Source of the DNA: Streptomyces canus
GTDB taxonomy: Bacteria; Actinomycetota; Actinomycetes; Streptomycetales; Streptomycetaceae
Length of the DNA stretch: 64,000 nucleotides
Direction of reading: 5' to 3'
Assembly: GCF_030815415.1 (NCBI RefSeq)
Contig: NZ_JAUSWW010000001.1
Span: 1,302,001-1,366,000, forward strand
The notes under the pieces were generated by a model, which saw only the letters and a program-made list of their open reading frames with translations, was not told where the DNA came from and did no database searches. A program made the position numbers and the translations under genes. The first letter of the stretch is position 1. Every line of letters begins with the position of its first letter. Below are positions 8,280-16,065 of this stretch, piece after piece.

Positions 8280-10014
8280 TCACACGGGAGGTGCGGGCCG
8301 GCGAGCGCGCAGTGCGACGGTCAGCGTGTGCGGGCCGAGTCCACCGATGTAGACACGGTTCCCGGTCGTCTCATCGGTGCCGCCGACCACGGTGTAGTCC
8401 TGGCCCGGGTCGTACCGTAGTACGTCGCTCCGGTCCGGCCCGGCCAAGGGTTCGCCCGCCTCGACGTCGGCCTCGACCCGGATCTCGTCGTCGCCGACCC
8501 GGTAGGTCAGCGGCCCGGTCGTCAGGCACCAGCGTCCGTCGCCGATCGGTACGGCGCCCTCGGGCACGCCACCCGGCCGGAAGGTCAGTTCAAGGGCCCA
8601 GGGCACCGGTGGGCCGCTGATGTCGATCCGCAGGTCGGCCCCGTCCTCCCGCAGGTCGACCTCGACTCGGGTCGCGTGGGAGACCTCGTCCTGAGGGCGG
8701 TCGGGGAAGGCCATCGCCGCGGAGAAGCGGCCCTCGTCCACCAGGCGGTAGGCGCCGTCGTCGCGCCTCAGGTCCTTCGGGAGCGGCTGGTAGTAGGCGG
8801 TTGTGAGGGTTTGGGTGAGCCGGTACCGGTTGTCGGCGAGCTGTTCCATGTCGGCGGCACGGAACGGGCCCAGGTCGAAGAACACCCGCGAGAGGCGGAC
8901 CGCGTCGAGGACGGCGGCACCGGCGAACAGCCGCAGGAAGGTGGGGTTGCAGGCGAGGCCCGAGCGGATGCGCCGGTGCTCGGGCACGTCGGAGCCGCCC
9001 GTACACGACGGTGTGCGCGGTGGCCGAGACGTGTGCGGCGAGGCGTGCGGTGGTGAGATACCGGTCGCGCGGGAGCTTCTCCGCGTCCGGGGCCGGCAGG
9101 GCTCGGCACAGGTCAGGGGTGAGGAGGGTCTCGGCGAGCAGGTCGGGGTCGTCGATGCCGTCGGCGGCCGCCAGGCGGGCCGCGCGGGCGAAGTCGCCCC
9201 GGCCGGTGCGGATCGCCAGCAGCCGGTAGTGCGGCAGGTAGGGCCACAGCGCGAACGAAAGCCTCTGGTCCTGGCGACGCGAGTGGACGGTCTCCACCGT
9301 GCCGTCCGGTCTGATCAGGTCCAGGGTCGCGGCGAGGTTGCGTTCGACGGCGTCCAGCAGGTCGGTACGCCCGAGCACCTCGGCCAGCAACAGCAGCGCC
9401 GGGTTGGTCACGATGGACGCGTAGACGGCGCTGCGTTCCGAGTACAGGCCCTCCGCGTCGATGTCGACGCCCTCGGCGAGCCACTCCTCGACGCGGGCGA
9501 GCAGCCGGTCGTCCGGGAAGGACCGGTGCAGCCGGGCCAGCGCCGCGGACAGCTCCCAGCGGTGGTTCGGGGTGTGCACTCCACCGGTGAGGAGACTTCC
9601 GGTGGCGGCGCCGGCGATCTCGGCGAGCGCCGCCGTGACATCGCGCAGTTCCGGACCCGCGCCGGCGGCGAGGACGTGCGCGTCGCACACGTCGTTGACG
9701 GTGAAGGCGGAGTCCGGCGGTGACTGGACGTTGTCGCCGCCCGCGAAGAGGCCGGTGCTGGTCTGCGCGGCCCGCAGGGCACGGAGGTGGGTGGTCGTCG
9801 CGGCGACGGCCCAGCCGCTGCCGTGCAGTGCCGAGTCCGGGGAGCGATAGGCCGCGATCAGGGTCTTCGCCCGGCGGGCCAGGACGCGGTGGGTCACGCC
9901 GATGGGTTCCACGTCCGGGCCGGCCGCCAGCGGGCCGGCCGCCAGCGGTGCGGCCTGCCGGTCGGCCGCGCGGGCCACCGCGCGGCCGAACTCGTGGTCG
10001 AGCGAGACGGGCAA
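8280..10014 (-). pseudogene. Second (alpha/alpha)-toroid carbohydrate-active protein, frameshifted
   Basis: Homologous-looking reading runs from the TTG at 10014 (GAAGGA eight bases upstream, two bases after the permease stop) to about 9001 (...VSATAHTVVYG), then continues one frame over as GGSDVPEHRRIRSGL... to a stop at 8280. A single extra base in the CCC run at 8998-9000 explains the switch; removing it restores a protein of about 577 residues. The N-terminal two thirds are helical (GVHTPNHRWELSAALARLHR, NPALLLLAEVLGRTDLL), and the C terminus is beta-rich (GGTDETTGNRVYIGGLGPHTLTVAL), so this is probably a partner of the 6400-8229 enzyme. It may be a real mutation or a sequencing error. 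Confidence 0.6.
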
Positions 10015-10016
10015 GG

Positions 10017-10919
10017 TCAGTCCTTCAGGCCGGCGTTGATGTCGGCGTTCATGACGTACTTCTGGAACACCAGGAAGACGACGATCAGCGGGATCATGGA
10101 GATGACCGAACCGCCCAGCAGCACCGACCAGTTGATGTTCTGCGCACCGACGAGGCTCTGGATGCCGATCTGCACGGTGAACTTATCGGGGTCGTTCAGC
10201 ATCAGCAGCGGCCAGATGTAGTCGTTCCACCGCCACTGGAACGACAGGATGGCGAGCGTCAGCATGATGGGCCGGGAGAGCGGCACCATGATCCTCAGGA
10301 AGATCGACAGCTCACGCGCGCCGTCGATGCGGGCGGCCTCGATGAGCTCGTCGGGGACCGTCAGGAAGAACTGGCGGAACATGAAGCAGCCGGTCGCGGT
10401 GAGCAGGGCCGGGAGGATGATGCCGGAGAGCGAGTTGTAGAAGCCGAGGTCGCGGACCACCAGGAACAGCGGGGCGAGCATGACCTCGGCCGGCAGCATC
10501 GTGGTGGCCAGGATGCAGAGGAAGAAGGCCTTGAGCCATTTGTTGTCGTACTTGGCCAGCGCGTAGCCGGTGCAGCAGCTGACTCCCACGGTGAGGATCG
10601 TCGCGATCACACACACGAGGGTCGTGTTGATGAAGTACTGGGCGAAGTTGGCGCTTGCCCACGCTTCCTTGTAACCCGACACGGTGGGGTTGTCCGGGAA
10701 CACCGTCAGCGGAAGGGAGAACAGGTCTCCCGCCGGCTTGAAGGAGCTGAGGACGAACCACAGCACCGGAATCCCGTAGAGGCCCGCCAGGACCCACAGC
10801 AGAGTCGTCGGGGCAATCGCGCGCCGAAGCCCGCCGGTTGCCGAGCCACGGGGCCTCTTCTTGGAGACGGCCCGTACGGAGTCGGCGTCGATCTTACGCG
10901 GCATGTCTGTGGTTGTCAT
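10017..10919 (-). CDS. Carbohydrate ABC transporter permease, MalG type (locus A)
   Basis: A 300-residue inner-membrane permease with six membrane spans and the EAA loop EAARIDGARELSIFLRIMVPLSRP around residue 200, which contacts the ATPase. It opens MTTTDMPRKIDADS and ends NADINAGLKD. The ATG overlaps the stop of the partner permease by 4 bp. Like most Streptomyces sugar importers it lacks a dedicated ATPase nearby and probably uses a shared MsiK-type ATPase (inference). The TTG of the next gene follows its stop by two bases. Confidence 0.93.
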   Translation of the reverse strand: MTTTDMPRKIDADSVRAVSKKRPRGSATGGLRRAIAPTTLLWVLAGLYGIPVLWFVLSSFKPAGDLFSLPLTVFPDNPTVSGYKEAWASANFAQYFINTTLVCVIATILTVGVSCCTGYALAKYDNKWLKAFFLCILATTMLPAEVMLAPLFLVVRDLGFYNSLSGIILPALLTATGCFMFRQFFLTVPDELIEAARIDGARELSIFLRIMVPLSRPIMLTLAILSFQWRWNDYIWPLLMLNDPDKFTVQIGIQSLVGAQNINWSVLLGGSVISMIPLIVVFLVFQKYVMNADINAGLKD

Positions 10920-11827
10920 CGGTTCTCCACCCGCCGGTTGACCATCATCTGGATGGCCGCGACGCCCATCAGGATGAGCATGAGCACGAACGACGCGGCG
11001 CTCGCGTAGCCGATCTGGCCGGACTTGAAGCCGGTCTGGTAGATGTACTGGACCAGCAGGTTGTTCGACGTTCCGGGTCCGCCGTTGTTGAGGGAGGCGA
11101 ACACCGCGTATTCCTTCATCGCGTGGATCGTGTTGAGCAGGATGACGATGAAGGACGTGGGGGCGATGCTCGGCAGGGTGATACTGAAGAACTGGCGCCA
11201 CGGACCGGCGCCGTCGAGCGCCGCCGCCTCGTAGTACGACGTCGGTACGTTCTTGATCGCCGCGATGAACAGCAGCATCGAGAAGCCCGTCCAGGCCCAG
11301 GCCGCCGCCACCACGACCACGATCAGCGACAGGTCCGCGTTCGACTGCCACGGAACGGCGCTTCCGCCGACCTTCTCGATGAGGTAGTTGACCAGTCCGA
11401 AGTTCTCACCGAACAGCCACCGCCACAGGACACCCACGATGATGGGCGACAGCAGCCACGGGATGAAGAAGAAGATGCGGGCGACCGACGCGCCCTTGGC
11501 GTGCTTGCTCACCAGCAGGTTGGCGATGAGCAGCGAGAGCACGAAGTTCAGTGGGACGAAGAGCACGGTGTACAGCAGCGTGCGAGTCAGCGCGTCGTAG
11601 AACGTGGAGTCCCCGGCCAGGTTCTGGTAGTTGTCCAGTCCGATGAACTGGAACGCCCCCACACCCGTGTAGTTCGTGAAGGAGTAGACCAGCCCGATCA
11701 CCGCCGGCCAGACGAAGAACAGCGCGAACAGCACGACATTGGCCGCGATGAGGACGAGCGGCGCGACGGTGTACTTGCTGCGGCTCCTGGGCGGGCTCAC
11801 GGACACGTCCGAGGCGCGTTTTGTCAT
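10916..11827 (-). CDS. Sugar ABC transporter permease, MalF type (locus A)
   Basis: A 303-residue permease with an N-terminal cytoplasmic tail (MTKRASDVSVSPPRSRSK) and six predicted spans. The EAA loop is EAAALDGAGPWRQFFSITLPSIAP, followed by NNGGPGTSNNLLVQYIYQTGF, the typical MalF/UgpA C-terminal stretch. A GGAG site lies eight bases before the ATG at 11827. It pairs with the 10017-10919 permease to form the membrane channel for the lipoprotein encoded upstream. Confidence 0.93.
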   Translation of the reverse strand: MTKRASDVSVSPPRSRSKYTVAPLVLIAANVVLFALFFVWPAVIGLVYSFTNYTGVGAFQFIGLDNYQNLAGDSTFYDALTRTLLYTVLFVPLNFVLSLLIANLLVSKHAKGASVARIFFFIPWLLSPIIVGVLWRWLFGENFGLVNYLIEKVGGSAVPWQSNADLSLIVVVVAAAWAWTGFSMLLFIAAIKNVPTSYYEAAALDGAGPWRQFFSITLPSIAPTSFIVILLNTIHAMKEYAVFASLNNGGPGTSNNLLVQYIYQTGFKSGQIGYASAASFVLMLILMGVAAIQMMVNRRVENR

Positions 11828-11898
11828 CTTCCTGACTCCGTGCTGGTGGATTGGATTGCGGCGGGCCCATGCCATGAGCCCGGCATCAGGTGGGCGTC

Positions 11899-11940
11899 CA
11901 GGGCCGGGCGGCGGGATCGACACACCGCCGCCCGGCCCTG
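11899..11940. terminator. GC hairpin between binding-protein and permease genes
   Basis: Sixteen-base perfect arms (CAGGGCCGGGCGGCGG and its complement) around a 10-base loop, with no U-run. It starts 11 bases after the binding-protein stop and lies 72 bases before the permease start. Such hairpins typically protect the upstream mRNA or partly stop transcription, keeping the binding protein more abundant than its permeases. Confidence 0.7.
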
Positions 11941-11950
11941 TGGCCCACGA

Positions 11951-13270
11951 TCAGCCGCCGACCTGCTGGTTGTAACCGGCCACGATGTTCTCCAGGGCCT
12001 TGTCGGCCGACTGCTCGCCGTTGATCGCCTTGCCGAGCTCCGCCTTGGTCGGGTCGTCGGCGAGGCTCTTGCCCTTCAGCACCCAGTTCGTCTGGGCCTT
12101 GTTGAAGTAGCCGGAGATCGGGTCGTAGAGCGGGATGGACTCGTTGTAGAGCTTGAACGCCGCCTGCGCCGCCTCGGACTTGAAGGGGTACGTCGGGTTC
12201 AGACCGGTCTCGACGGGCAGGAACCCGGACGCCTCGCACAGCGCCTGGTAGTGGGCCGGCTCGTACAGCCAGGACAGGAACTTCGTCGCGGCCTTGGCCG
12301 CGTCGGCGTTGTTGTTGAAGCCCACCGTCATGCCGCCGCTGTTGACGTCACTGGCCTGCACCGGCTGGGCGGGCGTCGGGACGCTCGCCCACTCGAACTT
12401 CGTGATGCTCTCCGCGAAGGAGGCAACCTGCCACACGCCGGACCAGTAGGCGACGACGTCACCGCTCTGGAACATGGCTGACGGGTCGGCGCCGCTGGTC
12501 CACACCGACTTCGGCATGACCTTGTCGTCGTTCCATCCGACGAAGGTGTTCACGGCCTTCTTGGTCGCCGCGTCCACCGAGAACTTGCCGGAGTCGTCGG
12601 CGTGGACGTACTGCCCGCCCTTCTCGTACACCATGGCGCGCAGCCGGGACGGCGACTGGTCGAAGGTCAGGGAGTACTTGGCGTCGGTCTTCTCCCGGAC
12701 CTCGTTCGCCGCCTTGATGAACTCGTCCCACGTCCAGGTCTTGTCGGGCGAGGTCGGGTAGTCGACGCCGGCCTTCTCGAAGAGCGACTTGTTGATGAAC
12801 ATGCCGGACGCGGTGACGTCCGAGGGGATGGACAGCACCTTCCCGGACGAGTCCTTGGCGACGAAGTTGGCGTTGATCTTGTTGGTCTTGTTGTTGGCGA
12901 TGGAGCTGAGGTCGATCAGCTTGTTCGACCAGATCGGGTCCAGCGCCGGTACGGCCGCCACGTCGGGCAGCGAGTTCGCCTGCGCGGAGTTGCGCAGCTT
13001 CGTCGTGTAGCCGTCGTAGGGGATGTTGACGAGCTTGACCTTGACGCCGGTTTCCTTCTCGTACTGCGCCACCATCTTCTTCCAGCCCGCGTCCTGCCCC
13101 GGAACCGTGGAGATCCAGAACGTCAGCGACTTGGAGGTACCGCCCGAGTCGGAGCCCCCTCCGCAGGCGGAGAGCAGCAGGGCGCCGGCCGAGGCAACGG
13201 CAGCGAGGGGAACCATGCGGCGCATGCCGCGGCCGAGTCGGCTGGAGCGCCGTACACCTACATTGGTCAT
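11951..13270 (-). CDS. Extracellular sugar-binding lipoprotein (locus A)
   Basis: A 439-residue family-1 solute-binding protein. It has a basic N terminus (RRSSRLGRGMRRMVPLAAVASAG) and the lipobox LLSAC, with lipidation at about Cys36, then a Gly/Ser linker and a mature domain starting SLTFWISTVPGQDAGWKKMVAQYEKETGVKV. The LPDVAAVPALDPIWSN and DVVAYWSGVWQVASF segments are typical of oligosaccharide binders. An AAGGGA site lies six bases before the ATG. It is the first gene of the locus A operon, behind an operator-rich promoter, and delivers substrate to the two permeases downstream. Confidence 0.95.
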   Translation of the reverse strand: MTNVGVRRSSRLGRGMRRMVPLAAVASAGALLLSACGGGSDSGGTSKSLTFWISTVPGQDAGWKKMVAQYEKETGVKVKLVNIPYDGYTTKLRNSAQANSLPDVAAVPALDPIWSNKLIDLSSIANNKTNKINANFVAKDSSGKVLSIPSDVTASGMFINKSLFEKAGVDYPTSPDKTWTWDEFIKAANEVREKTDAKYSLTFDQSPSRLRAMVYEKGGQYVHADDSGKFSVDAATKKAVNTFVGWNDDKVMPKSVWTSGADPSAMFQSGDVVAYWSGVWQVASFAESITKFEWASVPTPAQPVQASDVNSGGMTVGFNNNADAAKAATKFLSWLYEPAHYQALCEASGFLPVETGLNPTYPFKSEAAQAAFKLYNESIPLYDPISGYFNKAQTNWVLKGKSLADDPTKAELGKAINGEQSADKALENIVAGYNQQVGG

Positions 13271-13481
13271 CTTCGATCCCTTTTTCGTCGCAGGGGACGG
13301 AGCACGGCGCCGATCATGGCGGCACGGGTGCATTTTGCAGGAGAAGTCGCTTTCCGGGGGCGCGGCCTCGCCCGGCCGCGTCATCCTGACGGGCGAGGAT
13401 CCCCGGCCTTCACGGCCGTCACCGCACGGGCACGCCCTCGTGCGGTTGCCGTACGTCGAGTACGGGCGGGACGCTCGCTCC

Positions 13482-13517
13482 AAGTCGGCGTCCCGGCCGA
13501 CTTAGAAAGCGCTTGTC
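13482..13517. promoter_or_regulatory. Two abutting inverted repeats in the locus A promoter
   Basis: An inverted repeat AAGTCGGC-N6-GCCGACTT (13482-13503) is followed one base later by GAAAGCGCTTGTC (13505-13517), which centres on the palindrome AAGCGCTT. This second element looks like a LacI-family half-site pair. Both lie in the 276-base gap between the ROK regulator gene and the binding-protein gene, in position to control the minus-strand operon. Which protein binds is not shown; the adjacent regulator is ROK, not LacI. Confidence 0.5.
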
Positions 13518-13546
13518 CGGACATTGGCAGACCGAGCCGGAACCCG

Positions 13547-14689
13547 TCAATCCTTGGCCCGCGCCACATCGGTCACGGTTTGGACTCCCCGGGCCACGGC
13601 AAGCCGGGAAGCACCCACGACGGTGCCGAGATCACCCACCGTGCTGCTGACCACCTCGGTGGGCCAGCTCAGCCGCGCCATCTCCGCCCGCACCCCCGCC
13701 AGCAGCTGGGGATCGGCGCCGGTGCTGCCGCCCAGCACGATCAGTCCGGGGTCCAGTACGGCGGTCACCGCGGCGGCCAGGCGGCCGATGTCGGCGGCGT
13801 GCCGGTCCACGACCGTACGGGCCGCCGCCCGGCCCTGCTGGGCCAGTGCGAAGAGCTCGTCCGGCGTGCGCGGGCACGGCCCGTCGGCCTCCGGCCAGGC
13901 GTCGGCGGCCCGGCGTACCAGCGAGCGGGCGCCGATGTACTCCTCCAGGGCCTCCTGACGCGGCTCCACGCCCTCGTCCCAGGGGTAGGGCAGCCGGGCG
14001 AGCTCACCGGCGGCCCCGTTGGCCCCGCGCAGCACCTGGCCCCCGACGACGATGCCGAGACCGATACCGACGCCGATCCGCAGATAGCCGAAGGAGGCGC
14101 GGCCCCGGGCGGCGCCTTCGTGCAGCTCGGCCAGCGCGGCGCAATTGACGTTGTTCTCGAGATGGACCGGGACGCCCTTCGGCAGCGCGACGGCCATGGC
14201 GTCGAAGACCGGCCCGGCCTTGGCGGTGGCGGGACGGGCTCCCGCGCCGTCCTGGTCCGCGGTGACGTCACCGACGGCGACGACGATGGAGCGCAGCGGA
14301 GCACCGTCGGGCAGCGCGAAGACGGCCTCGCGCACGACATCCGCGGCCTCGTCCCGGGAGCCGGTGGCCTGGGCCAGCAGGGTGCCGTCCAGGGCGCAGC
14401 CGCGCACCCGGGTCAGGGCGGGGCCGAGGTCGACGGCGAGCACCGCTCCGGCGGCCGATCCCAGACCGTATACGGCGGCGGAGCGCCCGGTGGCGCCGGA
14501 GGCGGTGCCGGAGTGGGCGGCGAGGCGGGCGCTCTCGAGTTCCGCGACGGCGGAGGACACCGTCGGCTTCGACAGGCCCGCCAGGCTCGCGAGCTGCGGG
14601 CGGGTAGCCGTGCCGGCCTGTGCCAGCACGGCGAATACAGCGCTGGCGCTCTCGGTCAGACGGGGGGCTTCCGCCACGTCGTGTTCCAC
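13547..14689 (-). CDS. ROK-family transcriptional regulator (locus A)
   Basis: A 380-residue repressor with an N-terminal winged helix (ESASAVFAVLAQAGTATRPQLASLAGLSKPTVSSAVAELE) and a ROK sugar-kinase-like sensor (GAVLAVDLGPALTRVRG; LENNVNCAALAELHEGAARG; RIGVGIGLGIVVGGQVLRGANGAAGELARL). The family zinc motif CxCGxxGCxE is absent: the region after GELARLPYP reads DEGVEPRQEALEEYIG. The GTG at 14689 is chosen for the GGGAG site five bases upstream; another in-frame GTG lies at 14740. It lies upstream of the importer operon and is divergent from the sugar kinase, so it probably controls both. Confidence 0.9.
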   Translation of the reverse strand: MEHDVAEAPRLTESASAVFAVLAQAGTATRPQLASLAGLSKPTVSSAVAELESARLAAHSGTASGATGRSAAVYGLGSAAGAVLAVDLGPALTRVRGCALDGTLLAQATGSRDEAADVVREAVFALPDGAPLRSIVVAVGDVTADQDGAGARPATAKAGPVFDAMAVALPKGVPVHLENNVNCAALAELHEGAARGRASFGYLRIGVGIGLGIVVGGQVLRGANGAAGELARLPYPWDEGVEPRQEALEEYIGARSLVRRAADAWPEADGPCPRTPDELFALAQQGRAAARTVVDRHAADIGRLAAAVTAVLDPGLIVLGGSTGADPQLLAGVRAEMARLSWPTEVVSSTVGDLGTVVGASRLAVARGVQTVTDVARAKD

Positions 14690-14834
14690 AGTTCTCCCAC
14701 GGAGGTCGAGCGCCGCGCCCCCGGGTCGAAGCGTCTTCACGGGGTGCGGCGATGGGATGCCATGACGTCACGCGTTCCCGCCCCGCAGCGGCCCTGCGGT
14801 GGTCGAGTGCGCGATTTCTCTTGACGCACTGTAC

Positions 14835-14858
14835 TTCGTTAGTTAACTTCCTAACGAA
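14835..14858. promoter_or_regulatory. 24-bp inverted repeat, probable ROK operator
   Basis: TTCGTTAG-TTAACTTC-CTAACGAA: perfect 8-bp arms in the AT-rich centre of the 299-base gap between the divergent ROK regulator (start 14689) and kinase (start 14989), 14 bases after a TTGACG hexamer (14821-14826, -35-like). The TTAG/CTAA arms resemble sites bound by ROK repressors. It is placed to control both directions. Nothing else was seen in the gap. Confidence 0.6.
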
Positions 14859-14988
14859 CGTCACGGTACTCGCCTGCCGTGGTCCGTCAGAGGCCCGTCC
14901 CGGGGCTTCCCTAGTGCTTCAACTGCCATTCCTCCGGCACGGTTTCGCCCGCCGTCGCATGCTTCAGCGCACCGACGAAAGAGGATCC

Positions 14989-15897
14989 GTGCAGGACGCC
15001 ACACCCTCTGGCCCGCTCGTGGTCGGTATCGACGTGGGCGGCACCAAGACGCATTTGCGCGCCTTCGCGGGCGACACCCCGGTCGCCGACCACGTCCGCT
15101 CCAGCAGCGGCTGGCGGCCGCACGACCCCGTGACCGCCGCCGACTGGCTCGCCGCGCTGGCCGCCGACGCCCTGCCGACGGGCGCCCGCCCGTCCGCTCT
15201 GGCGGTCGGCGGACATGCCTGCGAGACCCCTCGCCAGTGCGCTCAGATCCGCACCGCCCTGCAACTCCACTTCGACGCGCCCGCGCTGGTCGTGGGCGAC
15301 GCCGAACTCCTCGTGCCCGCGGCGGGCCTGGACAAGGGGGTCGGCCTGGTGGCCGGTACCGGTTCGGTCGCGGTGGGCCGCTTCCCCGACGGGCGCCCGG
15401 CTCAGGTCGGCGGCTGGGGTGCGGTCCTCGGCGACGAGGGCGGCGCCGCCGGTCTCGTCCGTGAGGCCGCACGCGCCGTCTGGGCAGCCCATGACCGCGG
15501 CGAGGAGCCCGACGCGCTCGCGCGCGGCCTCGTCGCCTCCCTCGGGGTCGCCGAAGTCCCCGCGATCGGGGCGGCGATGGAAGCCGCCAAGGACATCTCC
15601 GCCGAGTGGGGCCGGCACGCCCCGGCCGTGTTCGCCGCCGCCGAGGCGGGCTCACCGCTCGCCCTCGCGGTCATCGAGGAGGGCGGCCGGTCGCTGGCCG
15701 CGCTCGTCGGACGGCTCGCCGCACGCGGAGTCACGGTGGACGACGTGGTGATCGCGGGCAGCACCGTCCTCGCCCAGCCCGTCCTCTACGACGCCTTCAC
15801 CTCCGCCCTCTCGGACAGGGTGCCCGCAGCCAGGCCACAGCCCCTGCGGGTACCGCCGGTCCAGGGGGCGGTGGCGCTGGCGCGTTCACTCCTGTGA
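14989..15897 (+). CDS. BadF/BadG-type sugar kinase (GlcNAc kinase-like)
   Basis: A 302-residue ASKHA-fold ATPase of the BadF/BadG/BcrA/BcrD family, which in sugar loci usually means N-acetylglucosamine kinase. Motifs: phosphate 1 VVGIDVGGTKTHLRAF (about residues 10-25), VVGDAELLVPAAG, phosphate 2 VAGTGSVAVGR, the GGWGAVLGDEGGAAGLVREA loop, and the adenosine motif VVIAGSTVLAQP near the C terminus. The GTG at 14989 follows GAGGA. It probably phosphorylates the amino sugar or similar monosaccharide released from the locus A substrate, which fits the lyase-like enzymes nearby. Confidence 0.82.
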   Translation: MQDATPSGPLVVGIDVGGTKTHLRAFAGDTPVADHVRSSSGWRPHDPVTAADWLAALAADALPTGARPSALAVGGHACETPRQCAQIRTALQLHFDAPALVVGDAELLVPAAGLDKGVGLVAGTGSVAVGRFPDGRPAQVGGWGAVLGDEGGAAGLVREAARAVWAAHDRGEEPDALARGLVASLGVAEVPAIGAAMEAAKDISAEWGRHAPAVFAAAEAGSPLALAVIEEGGRSLAALVGRLAARGVTVDDVVIAGSTVLAQPVLYDAFTSALSDRVPAARPQPLRVPPVQGAVALARSLL

Positions 15898-16065
15898 CAC
15901 CCGCCGGACGCCGGGCCCACCCCCGTCCGCCACGACTCGCCCGTAGATCTTCGCTCGTAAGCCTCATGGGGCACCTCGCGGCCCGCTTCTCCTCCCGCGC
16001 CCCACGGGCTGTCATCGCACGACTCCCCCGGCCGCACGGCCGAAGAACTCAAGAGAGGCAGCAGC

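Noticed and set aside
8237..8282. A short frame ending MAISGMKG before the 8229 gene, like a permease tail
   Set aside because: Only about 14 residues look ordered and they lie outside the frame of the neighbouring gene; too short to call a remnant.
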